Positions 7,183-16,400 of a DNA stretch of 39,674 nt are shown one piece after another. A model generated the notes under the pieces. It did not search any database. It was not told the DNA's origin and saw only the letters and a list, made by a program, of their open reading frames with translations. A program made the translations under genes and the position numbers. This DNA comes from a virus: IMG/VR virus record IMGVR_UViG_3300030329_005835, positions 1 through 39,674 of that record. One strand, given 5' to 3'. The number at the start of each line of letters is the position of its first letter. The stretch's first letter is position 1.

Positions 7183-9507
7183 ATGATCACCCCTGATTCA
7201 CAATTTGATGGCGATGCCGGGTTCCGGGGCGTTGATGAGCGCACCCAGCCGGCCCAGTTGGCGCCGGGCTTTGTGAGTGCCGCCCAGAATTATCGATTTA
7301 GGAACGGATACCCCGAACCGCGGGGCGGGGATCAGCTCATCCTCTGCATGACCTCCGGGGGCTCGGTGGCCTTCACCGAGATCTACACCTGCGGCCGCTA
7401 CAAGAATTCAGCCACCGGCCAGGATCTCTGGCTCATCGCAGCCGATGGCAAGGCCTACTACACCTCGCCCGGCGTGGCCGCCCGGGAGTTTCAACTGCCA
7501 GCGGGCGTCACGCTCACCAAGGACACCGCCATTCAGTTCGTGCAGTGCTTCAACGTCGTGGTGCTGATGCGCGGTCCCAGCGAGGAACCCCTGGTGATGA
7601 GGCGCTTCGATGTCGGTTTCCAATATGTGAAACCCTCCCTCGGTGGCACCAGCACCCTGCCGATTCCCAACAGCTCCTTCGGACTCTACTACGGCAACCG
7701 CCTCCTCGTGGCCAATGATCGCGATGAGGTGGCCATCTCCGATCCGCTCGATTACACCAGATACTTCTTCCTCAACGAATTTCGCATCAACACCGGCGAC
7801 AACGACACCCTGGTCAGCATGGCCCCCTTTCAGCAATCCACCATCGTCATGCTCAAGGAGCAGACTGTCTGGCGCGTGGACAACGTGAGCGGGGATCTCG
7901 ACAACGTGCAGCTCCGCAACGTCACCACCAAATACGGATGCGTTGCGCCCTTTAGCGTCGTTGATTACGGCACCGACATCGCCTGGCTCTCCGAACGCGG
8001 CATTGTGACCCTGCGACTGACCGAGGAAAACGAATTGCAGGGCACCGACGTGAGCTTGAGCGATCCGATGGTCAAGACCATGGCCCGGCTCAACTGGGCG
8101 CAGGCCGGCAATTGCGTGGCCGAAAGCTGGGACAACAAACTGTATTTTGCCGTGCCCCTCGATGAGGCGCATCTGCTGGACACCACCAACCTCGCCACCA
8201 CCGGCGGGGCGACCTATGGCGCGAGCGATCTCACCATCACCGGGCTCACCACCGGGGCGACGTATTTCTACGAGCAGAAGGACGATGACGACCTTTACCT
8301 GATCAACGGGAATCATCGGTTGGACGGCAGCGGCTATTTCGTGGCCGATTCCACCACCGCCCAGCTCGGGGGCACCAATGGCGAGAGCGTGACTGCCACC
8401 GTCTACCAGGTGCTGCAGGAAGGCGTGAACAATGCCGTGCTGGTTTATGACAACGTGACCAAGGCCTGGGCCGGTGTTGATACCCGGGATGGATTGAACA
8501 TCCGACGCTGGGTGCGCCTGCCGATCAACGGCCAGACCCGGCTCTGCTACGTGTCCAACGACGGCGAGACCCGCGTGTATGAGGAAGGCATCAACGACGA
8601 AACCTTCCAGACTGTCAGCCCGGCGTATGTGGACGTGATCGCCGTGGATTACCCCGCCAACGGCCAGACGCTGCAGGTGGGCGGAGGCGACATCGTCACC
8701 GCGGACACCTCCACCACCGGCAACACCGGATCCGCCGGCTGGGGCTGCGACAGTTCCCAGACCATCAAGGCCATTGGCGACAATCTGTGGAGCGACAACG
8801 ACCGCGGTTGGGGGGCCAGCAATGGCACCACTTGGAGTTCCGGGGGGACCTACACCGTGGAGCAGCTTGAGGCCGGCGTGCGCTTCATCTCGCCCAATGA
8901 CACCCTGCCCACCATCAAGCTGAACGGGGCCGGCATCTCCACCAGCACCCTCGGCGGGACCAATGCCGACAGCAACCTGCCCGAGGCCTGCGTTTATATC
9001 GACTGCCATTCCGGCAGCCGGCCTCTGCCCTTGGAGATCGCCACCGATCTCACCACCCGAGGCTATCACGGCGCCAAGCCCGTGACCGAACGCTTCGGGG
9101 AATTTCACCTGCAATTCCTCACCCTCGATCCGAACTTCACCATCTCGGTTATCACTCCCGGCGTGGGCGAGGAGGTTACCGCCTACGGCCCCAAGACCTT
9201 CGACCGCAGCAAGACCCTGGGCGGATCCACCGGCGGATACGACACCACCAACGCCAATGACGACCACGCCGGCGCCCAGCGCGAGGATTATTCCGTCCTC
9301 GTGGATCATACGCAGATCGGGATCGACTTCGGCGAGAACGGCGTGGCGGTGGAACTCGAGCAACATTTTGAACTGCACGAAACCTTCGTGAGCGAACGCG
9401 ACTGGTATGCGCAGATCCGGATCCAGAACACCACCGGCCGGCTCTCATTGCTGGCCACCAGCGTCGAGGCCAAACCCGAAGGCCGGTCCATGGCCCTGAG
9501 AAATTAA
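7183..9507 (+). CDS. Tail nozzle-like protein (T7 gp12-type)
   Basis: 774 residues with repeated beta-propeller-like blades. RFRNGYPEPRGG near the N-terminus, then LYYGNRLLVANDRDEVAISDPLDYTRY, FRINTGDNDTLVSMAPFQQSTIVMLKEQTVW and GTDIAWLSERGIVTL are typical of podovirus nozzle/tail-tube B proteins, which form the distal tail tube. Residues about 330-580 hold Gly/Thr-rich insertions, and the C-terminal 200 residues are a separate beta-rich region. Gene order also fits a tail component. The C-ending codon bias matches the head genes. Confidence 0.7.
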   Translation: MITPDSQFDGDAGFRGVDERTQPAQLAPGFVSAAQNYRFRNGYPEPRGGDQLILCMTSGGSVAFTEIYTCGRYKNSATGQDLWLIAADGKAYYTSPGVAAREFQLPAGVTLTKDTAIQFVQCFNVVVLMRGPSEEPLVMRRFDVGFQYVKPSLGGTSTLPIPNSSFGLYYGNRLLVANDRDEVAISDPLDYTRYFFLNEFRINTGDNDTLVSMAPFQQSTIVMLKEQTVWRVDNVSGDLDNVQLRNVTTKYGCVAPFSVVDYGTDIAWLSERGIVTLRLTEENELQGTDVSLSDPMVKTMARLNWAQAGNCVAESWDNKLYFAVPLDEAHLLDTTNLATTGGATYGASDLTITGLTTGATYFYEQKDDDDLYLINGNHRLDGSGYFVADSTTAQLGGTNGESVTATVYQVLQEGVNNAVLVYDNVTKAWAGVDTRDGLNIRRWVRLPINGQTRLCYVSNDGETRVYEEGINDETFQTVSPAYVDVIAVDYPANGQTLQVGGGDIVTADTSTTGNTGSAGWGCDSSQTIKAIGDNLWSDNDRGWGASNGTTWSSGGTYTVEQLEAGVRFISPNDTLPTIKLNGAGISTSTLGGTNADSNLPEACVYIDCHSGSRPLPLEIATDLTTRGYHGAKPVTERFGEFHLQFLTLDPNFTISVITPGVGEEVTAYGPKTFDRSKTLGGSTGGYDTTNANDDHAGAQREDYSVLVDHTQIGIDFGENGVAVELEQHFELHETFVSERDWYAQIRIQNTTGRLSLLATSVEAKPEGRSMALRN

Positions 9508-9530
9508 TCACCCCGAACCCAGAACACCTG

Positions 9531-11003
9531 ATGCCATTCTCTGTAACCATAACCGCCCGCAAGCTCCTGAACCGGGCCACCAAGCTCACCAATGCGAGCC
9601 TCAACTCGCTGGGCTTTCCCACCCTCCTCATGACCGGCTCCGCCGAAACGGCGGACATCGCCAACGACGCCGTCACCCCGGCCAAGATGGAGTTTGGCGC
9701 CTTCTTCTATGCCACCGCCACCGGCACCAACACCATCGCCCTGACCACCGGCAACAGCCTGGCCAGTCTCACCGAGGGAACGGTGATCGCCTTCAAGGCC
9801 GCCAACACCTGCACCGATGCGGTGGATGTGAATGTGGACGGCATCGGCGCGGTGAACCTGTACCGGCACGGCAGCGCCGAACTGCAACCGGATGACCTCA
9901 AGGCCGGAGCGATCTACGAAATCCGCTACGACGGAACAAACTTCGAGATCGTGAGCCAGCTCGGCCAGCCGGAGGTGCACGTCGGCGAAGACGCCGGATC
10001 CACCGATGACTACGCCATCACCTTCTCCCCCGCACCCAGCGCGTGGCGGACGAACCAGACCTTCCTCTTCAAGGCCAACACCGTCAGCGAACCCGGTGCC
10101 ACGCTCAATGCCAACAGTCTCGGCGCCAAGACACTCAAGAAGCAGAAGGACCAGGACCTTTCCCTCGGCGACATCAAGGCCGGGCAATGGGTGAAGTGTG
10201 TTTACGACGGCACGAATCTTCAGCTGCTCACCCCGCCCAGTAACACGCAGGCACCGGGCATTCCGGGCACGAGTGCCGGTCTTCAGCTCGCCCCAAACGC
10301 CAGCAACCCGAACAATCAGATTGACATCGACGCCGATTGGCTGGCCGTGACGGACAGCTCCGGCAATGCCAAGATACTCAAGGACGTGGACTTGACGTTG
10401 GACATCTCCACCACCCCAGCCGCCAAGAACGCGCTGGACACGTCCATCACCGAGGCGGCCAGCACCGGCTATTGGGTTTACGTCTGTTTCGACCAGGCCA
10501 GCGGGGAGGTGTTTGGGTTGTTTTCCACCAACTCCTCATCCCCGGCCACCTCCGTGGCCTACACGCACTGGGCCAAGCTCGGCTGGGTCTACAACGATTC
10601 ATCTGGGCACTTCGCGCAATACGCCGTGCACCGATCGGGCCGCTGGCTCTTCACCTCCGCCGAGATCACGCCGGAAACCACCGGAGGCACCGAGCCCCAG
10701 ACCTGGCAATTGACGCATCCCTTCAACCGGCGGCCCGATCTGGTGCGCTCGGTCGGTCGTTGCGTCACGGCCGACAACGGCTATGTGGCGGGGGAGGAGG
10801 TGGACACCCTCTGTTTCGGCAATAGTGGGGAGGTCAACCATTACAGCGAAGTTTTCGCTCGCGCCAGCATAACGAACATGGTGCTCCTACAACGAATCCT
10901 CGCGTCCTCCATCCGCCTTACCCACGCAGATGGGCCCTTGACCACCGATGCCGACGTTATCGACGGTGACCGTTGGCGGTGGGTGGTCCGGGCTGAATTT
11001 TAA
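9531..11003 (+). CDS. Tail fibre / spike-like protein with a duplicated domain
   Basis: 490 residues. After an N-terminal attachment-like region (ETADIANDAVTPAKMEF, about 40-57) come two related modules: 80-148 (IAFKAANT...VNVDGIGAVNLYRH...DLKAGAIYEIRYDGTNFEIVS) and 170-235 (FLFKANTV...LNANSLGAKTLKK...DIKAGQWVKCVYDGTNLQLLT). This pattern is common in phage tail fibres. The C-terminal half (about 255-490) is a distinct beta-rich region ending RWRWVVRAEF, as in fibre tip domains. Likely role: host recognition. Internal duplication and place after the nozzle gene support the call. Confidence 0.7.
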   Translation: MPFSVTITARKLLNRATKLTNASLNSLGFPTLLMTGSAETADIANDAVTPAKMEFGAFFYATATGTNTIALTTGNSLASLTEGTVIAFKAANTCTDAVDVNVDGIGAVNLYRHGSAELQPDDLKAGAIYEIRYDGTNFEIVSQLGQPEVHVGEDAGSTDDYAITFSPAPSAWRTNQTFLFKANTVSEPGATLNANSLGAKTLKKQKDQDLSLGDIKAGQWVKCVYDGTNLQLLTPPSNTQAPGIPGTSAGLQLAPNASNPNNQIDIDADWLAVTDSSGNAKILKDVDLTLDISTTPAAKNALDTSITEAASTGYWVYVCFDQASGEVFGLFSTNSSSPATSVAYTHWAKLGWVYNDSSGHFAQYAVHRSGRWLFTSAEITPETTGGTEPQTWQLTHPFNRRPDLVRSVGRCVTADNGYVAGEEVDTLCFGNSGEVNHYSEVFARASITNMVLLQRILASSIRLTHADGPLTTDADVIDGDRWRWVVRAEF

Positions 11004-11019
11004 GCCCCTGCGTAGGGGC
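11004..11019 (+). terminator. Hairpin after the fibre gene
   Basis: GCCCCT and AGGGGC pair over 6 bp around a GCGT loop, one base after the fibre stop codon. The downstream sequence is A-rich (caaaaccaagaac) rather than T-rich, so termination would be weak at best. It may act as an mRNA-stability element like the hairpin at 1281-1300. Confidence 0.4.
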
Positions 11020-11048
11020 CAAAACCAAGAACCTATTTCGCTGAGAAT

Positions 11049-11612
11049 ATGGACTGGACCGAAGAACATTTAATGGAAATCGTGAAGGGCGATGAGGAGG
11101 CCCTCCGCCTCTGCCTCGCCTGGCGGGCGCATTGCCACCTGATCGATGACGTGGAGGATTGCGACAACCCGGAGAATTTGCTGGATACGAACGTCATCGG
11201 CACCGAACACGCCTGGTTCCTTGAGACGCAGATGAATCCTTTCTGGATCCGCAACAAGTCGGCGCTCATTCCGCTTGTCGAGATATCCTACAATGCCTGG
11301 CTGGATGCGAATGCCTTCGAAAGTGGCGCGGCCGAAGAACAGGTGGCCGCCGATGTGCTCAAAGGCTGGTATCACGAATTCATCTTCTACGTCGCCCGCC
11401 TCTGTGGCGGCTGGGAGCACTACCGATACATCACCAACAAATACCGCGAATACGATTTCGACTCCCTCAAGAAGATCACCCTCGTCGATCGAGATCGCCT
11501 GGATCCTGACTTAACCACCGAAGTGGCCACGAGGATGGGCAATCCAGCCCGTCCCGCAAGCGACGAGCCGGGCGATGTCACCGAAGAGTCAACCCCAACG
11601 AAAGAAGACTGA
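11049..11612 (+). CDS. Hypothetical helical acidic protein
   Basis: 187 residues, acidic and mostly helical. A recognisable patch is CLAWRAHCHLIDDVEDCDNPENLL (about 22-45), with His-Leu-Ile-Asp-Asp, and two Trp/Tyr-rich helices (EISYNAWLDANAF; LKGWYHEFIFYVARLCGGWEHYRYI). The tail (DEPGDVTEESTPTKED) is disordered. It precedes the ejection-protein genes, ending 2 bases before the next start. I do not know a function; a tail or internal virion component is suggested only by location. Confidence 0.5.
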   Translation: MDWTEEHLMEIVKGDEEALRLCLAWRAHCHLIDDVEDCDNPENLLDTNVIGTEHAWFLETQMNPFWIRNKSALIPLVEISYNAWLDANAFESGAAEEQVAADVLKGWYHEFIFYVARLCGGWEHYRYITNKYREYDFDSLKKITLVDRDRLDPDLTTEVATRMGNPARPASDEPGDVTEESTPTKED

Positions 11613-11614
11613 CC

Positions 11615-12514
11615 ATGGGCTGCTGTGGCGGAGATACAAATATAGAAGCACCGGAACCACGCGATTACTCGCAGGAACAACGAGACACCCTCCTCGCCCA
11701 GATGCAGGCGCAGACCGGCACCGGCCCCTTTGCCGAGGTGGGCACGCTGCCCGAAATCGAGGCGCGCACCCGGCCGCAATACGTGGAGCTGGATCTGCAA
11801 TCCCTCCAGCACATGCTCGGCGGGGTGAACGGCCAGCCAGGCCTGCTCGAGCAATACGCCGAGGTGCAACCCCGGTTGTCCGAACTCGAGAACGCGGACA
11901 AGGAAACCCGGGCGGCCGCCGACCTGGAAGTCCTGCAACGCTACGGCAAGGCCACCGCGGACGCAGTGCGCGATGCCAGTGGCAGCGGGGATTTGCTGGC
12001 CGCGCTCGAGGAGCAGGCGCTCAGTGAACTCGCGGCGGGTTCCGAACTCGACGATTCCACCCGCAAAGAGATTCAACGGGCGGTCCGCTCCGGACAATCC
12101 GCCCGTGGCTTCGGCTTGGGCGAGAATGACGCGCTCATGGAGGCCCTGCAGACGGGTGATGCGGCTTATCGCCGGCGCCGGGAACGGCAGGCACTCGCCA
12201 GCTCGGTGGCCAATCAATTGCAGGCCAGCGGAGGCGATCCCCTACTGGCCCTTTTGGGTCGCTCCAGTGGCGCGGTCGCCAACACCGTGGGCGTGGGCAG
12301 CCAGGCCTACGGCCAATCCCAGAATCTCGGCCCAACGGTTTACAACCCGGAAAGCGGCTACGCCGCGGACCTGTATCGCAGCAATCGTGAGGCGGACCTG
12401 GCCGCTCGCACCGCCACTGCCGCCAATCGGGCCAGCATCGCCGGAGGCGCTCTCAGCATGTTCGGTGCAATGGGTGGCGGCTTGCTCGGCAACAGCGGCT
12501 TGTTCAGAGGGTAG
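11615..12514 (+). CDS. Internal virion / ejection-type protein
   Basis: 299 residues. It begins MGCCGGDTNIEAPEPRDYSQEQRDTL and continues with long Ala/Glu/Gln helices, then a Gly/Ala-rich C-terminus (SIAGGALSMFGAMGGGLLGNSG) that could contact membrane. The N-terminal Gly/Cys start plus a Pro-rich acidic linker and helical body is a pattern I associate with podovirus ejection proteins encoded just before very large internal proteins. Two further internal-type genes follow in order. The call rests on layout and composition. Confidence 0.6.
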   Translation: MGCCGGDTNIEAPEPRDYSQEQRDTLLAQMQAQTGTGPFAEVGTLPEIEARTRPQYVELDLQSLQHMLGGVNGQPGLLEQYAEVQPRLSELENADKETRAAADLEVLQRYGKATADAVRDASGSGDLLAALEEQALSELAAGSELDDSTRKEIQRAVRSGQSARGFGLGENDALMEALQTGDAAYRRRRERQALASSVANQLQASGGDPLLALLGRSSGAVANTVGVGSQAYGQSQNLGPTVYNPESGYAADLYRSNREADLAARTATAANRASIAGGALSMFGAMGGGLLGNSGLFRG

Positions 12515-12546
12515 GACCTTAAACGCAGCACAAAGAACCAAGAACA

Positions 12547-13497
12547 ATGAACAAATCATTCTGGTCACAATATCAAGGCGGGCAGGCGCGCAGCGTTTTG
12601 CCCGCAGGTTTCATGCAGGCGGCCACGATGCCGGGCCGGTCGATCGCGGCCGGGCTGGGCGAGGCGGGCACTGCCCTGGCGCAGGGCTTTCGCGAGATGA
12701 AGCTGCGGGAGGATCGCGAGCAGGCAATGGCCAAGCAGGCGCAGAAGGAAGCCACCGAGGCCAAGGCCGAATTCAACCGCCTCGTCGAAATGTTGAGCGA
12801 TGGCGAGAAGACCACCCGCGATCGCTTGCAGACCATGAGCATCGCCGAGCTCCAAGGCATGGCCCAACGGCAGGAGCTGGAACGCCAGGCCGGCCGGGAA
12901 GCCTTTCAGGAGGCGATGCTGGCCGACAACATGCGCCTTCGGCAGGAAGCCGCCTCCCGCGATTCCGCGCTCTTCAGTCAGCAGCAACGGCGCATGGCCG
13001 ACACCCAGGATTTCCTCCGCCTGGCCGAACTGTCCCTCAACACCGGCAAATCCCCCGACGAGATCCTGGCCGCAGCGGCCGGCTCCGAACGCTACTCGAA
13101 TGCGGACCTGCTCACCGCCCTGAAATACCTGCAGGAAAGGGAGCCCCGAAACGCTGAGCCGGTCTTCGTCGAGGATCCCAAGACCGGCGCCCGCTTCGGG
13201 CTGTTCAACGGCAGCATGCAACCCAGTCGGGCTCCGGAGGTTACTCCGAGTGTGGCGGACTTCAAACAGTTCACCGATCCGGGCACAGGTGAGGTGCTCG
13301 AGCATGTCTACGTGGATCCCAAGGGCAAGGTGGTGGATCTGCGAAAGTCGGAAGATCCGCGGGATCTGCTCATCCGGCAGTTGTTGGGCGAACGCTTCGG
13401 CTCCGGTGGCGCCGGAAGTTCTGGATCCGCCCCGGCTCAACGTGAACCGTCGCAGTCGGGCTTCAGCTACAAGAATTACACGGTGGAGGTGGAGTAA
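12547..13497 (+). CDS. Internal virion protein with long coiled coil
   Basis: 316 residues. Residues about 50-165 are heavily charged helix (REMKLREDREQAMAKQAQ..., RQELERQAGREAFQEAM...), a probable coiled coil. The C-terminal third holds two similar short beta repeats (VFVEDPKTGARFGLFNG near 200 and HVYVDPKGKVVDLRKSED near 257). Its stop overlaps the start of the 1961-residue gene (TAATG), so the two are translationally coupled, as for proteins needed in one complex. It follows an SD-less AAGAACCAAGAAC leader. A DNA-ejection role is inferred. Confidence 0.6.
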   Translation: MNKSFWSQYQGGQARSVLPAGFMQAATMPGRSIAAGLGEAGTALAQGFREMKLREDREQAMAKQAQKEATEAKAEFNRLVEMLSDGEKTTRDRLQTMSIAELQGMAQRQELERQAGREAFQEAMLADNMRLRQEAASRDSALFSQQQRRMADTQDFLRLAELSLNTGKSPDEILAAAAGSERYSNADLLTALKYLQEREPRNAEPVFVEDPKTGARFGLFNGSMQPSRAPEVTPSVADFKQFTDPGTGEVLEHVYVDPKGKVVDLRKSEDPRDLLIRQLLGERFGSGGAGSSGSAPAQREPSQSGFSYKNYTVEVE

Positions 13498-16400
13498 TGC
13501 CCACCTACAAGGTGACTCATCCGGAAAGCGGCAAGGTCTTTCGCATCACCGGAGATCAGCCTCCTTCGGAACGGGAGCTGGACCAGATCCGCATGCGTCA
13601 CGAACAGCTGGCCGCGCAGGCGGATTCCGAGGCGGTGGGCAGCATTGAGTTTGCGCGTCACGCCTCCGAGGGCGATCCGAAGTATTCGGGCAACGCCCGG
13701 ACCCAGGGCGGTCTGGGATTGATCGAGGGTTTCCAGCGTTTGGGCGAACATGGCAACACCCTGCTGGCCGAGCTTGCCAGGGCGAGTGTGGAGCTAGTTC
13801 CATGGGTGTATCCGGGACAGCTGGAGGCGGCCCGGGCGAACAATGTGGTGGCCGATTGGTTTCAAGGCGCTTCAGACATCGCCGGTAAGGCAGCGCAGGA
13901 AACGGCTGAATTGCGGAAGGAGACTGGTGGCCCGCAGGTGGTGGGCGACATCACCACGGCGGGCACCTCCGTGGTGCCCTCGCTGGCTGTGGCTCCGGCG
14001 GGTTTCGCAATGATGGTGGCCACCGCGGGATTGCAGAGCTATGGCGCTACCCTGGCGGAGGCGAAGAAGCATTACGAATCCGAAGGCCTGACTCCGGACG
14101 AGGCGATCGAGGTGGCCCGCCCGCAGGCGCTGGCCGCGGGATTGATCACCGGACTGGTGACCCGTGGGTTTGGAAGGACGGGTGTGGAGGCTGCGGTGAA
14201 CGCGGTGAAGCAGGGCGGGTTCAAGGCATCGGTGCAGGAGATCTTCAAGCAGGCCGGCTATGAGGCGGCCGATGAATGGTATGATGAATTTGGCCAGTCG
14301 ATCGTGGAAGCCCATGCCCGTGGGGAGGAGTTTGATTTTGGCAAGGCGCTCGATCGGGCCGGCAAGGCCGGTGCGCTGGGTGGCATCGTGGGTGGTGTCG
14401 TGCAGATTCCGGGGCTGATTTCGAAGGAGGCCACTGATCCGGGGCGGATTGAGGAAGCGATCATGGCTGCCGGCCGTAAAGCGGTGACGGATCCGGAGTC
14501 GGCCTTGAATAGGTTGAAGGCCATGGTCGTGGAGGAAGCTGGGAGTTCGGAGCTGGAAGATGGGGCAACTGTGAAGGATTCCTTACCAGTTGAAGAGGCT
14601 CCCATTCCGGTGGCGGAGGAATACCATCCGGAACCGGTGGGCGATCCAGGTGGCAACACCTTCCCGATTCCGGAGTCGGTCGCCGAGGAACTGGACAAGG
14701 TGGAGGCTCCCGTTGAGACAGCCACCCCTGAAGACTCGTCGAGTTCTACTGTGGGCGATGTCGCGGTGGAGGCGGTGGCGGACGTGGTCAACACCATGCA
14801 GGCCTATATGGTGTTCCATACGAACAAGAAGATACTCAAGGCGAAGGAATGGCCCAACGGCCAGCCGCTGACTTCGGCGGAGCGCAAGACTTTGCAGGCG
14901 GAGAATCGGCGGCTCAAGAAGGATTATCCGGGCGACATCACCAAGGATTCGCCGTTTGGGGCCACCGGGCAAAGGCCCGGCGCCCAGACGGATAAAGCCG
15001 GGAAGTCAACGTCCGAGACGCCAGAGCCCGACAGTGCGTCCACAATTCCAAGTGAACTCCCTGCTTCCCGGTCTGTCAAGCGCCGGAAGAGTGCATCGCG
15101 GCCGATCATCGGCGATGTGCTCGACGATATTGAACTGGTCGGTGGCATGAAGTCCGCGAGTTCGGCGCGCAGGAACAAGAACTGGTGGAAGGCAAACAAA
15201 TCACTTTATGACGACGCCGGGAAGCTTCCGCCGTCGCACAATTTCATCTATGGCGGATCATTGCATCCAGATCAGGTCCTCAAGGCCTTGTCGGAAAGCA
15301 ATCCCAAGTATTCCGGAATGGAAGTTCCCGGCCTTTGGGCACTGATTTCGGCGGCCAGTGCGGGGCGGGTGGCAACCACTGCGGCCACGAAACGGGAGGC
15401 AAAACAGATCCGGGAAGAATCGACGCAGCGGGAGAACTGGGAAGCGGCCACGGAGTCCGGTGTGCTTGAAGTGGTGGGTGCGGACCTCAATGTGGGCGAC
15501 AAGCTCGATGTGGAGGGAACCCCGTTGGAAGTGATTGCGGTGGATCCGGACACTGGGATGGTGACGCTGGAAGATGGAAAACGTTTTGGCCGGCAACGGG
15601 TGAATGACACGGAGGTGATCTATGTGGAGGAGATGGACCAGGTGGAAACCTCAACGGATTTCCTGCCGGGGGATGATCCTTTCTCGTTGGAAGTGCACGA
15701 CGATGAAAGTTTTCAGGCGCAGGCGGACAAGGAAGCCGCGCAGGCTGAATCCCGTGCGCAACGGGAGAAGTTGGCGGAACGTCAGAACCGATCTCTCAAG
15801 GGAACGTCGGGAGATTTGGGACAGGGTGATTTGCTGGATGGACCCAGTGATTTGTTCGATCCTCCAAGTCCGTCGTCGCGAACCAAGGGCTTGAAAGCAA
15901 ACACCAAGGCGACGAATCCGCAATGGCCCGGCCCGGCTCCGGAAGCTGCGGCCCAGACCATGGCTCCCATTCCGGTGGCGGATGATGTGGAGTACTCAGC
16001 CTTGCCTTTGGGTTTGCCGGAACTGGTGCAGTTGTCCAAAGGTCTGGGCGGTGGGCGCTATCCGAAGTTGAAGAAGCGATTGAGGGATGCCTTGGGATGG
16101 TTCCGGTCAGTTGCTGGAAAGGTGGATTCGGGCAGCATTGAACTTCGGCAGGATTTGTTTCGGTTGATCACCGATCAGGAGAAAGAGCGGATTCAGGCCG
16201 AGGCCAACACGAAGGCCGAACAGGCCATTCCCGGTGAGACGGAAGAGGATTTGAAGGCGCGGGCCGAAATGGCCGGTGAGATTTACGAGCAGGAGATTCA
16301 GGCGCTCACGGAAGAACGTTTGCAGCAGGAACCGGTGCTGGGCTCCAAAGTGCTGGCGCATGAGATCGGGCATTGGGTGGATTTCCTCCCGCAGGCGATG

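Noticed and set aside
7408-9378. A 656-codon open frame on the minus strand opposite the nozzle gene
   Set aside because: A by-product of GC-rich, C-ending codons in the plus-strand gene; composition is Gly/Val/His-rich without motifs. The same applies to other long antisense frames (for example 29018-30472, 31267-32724, 34366-35892).
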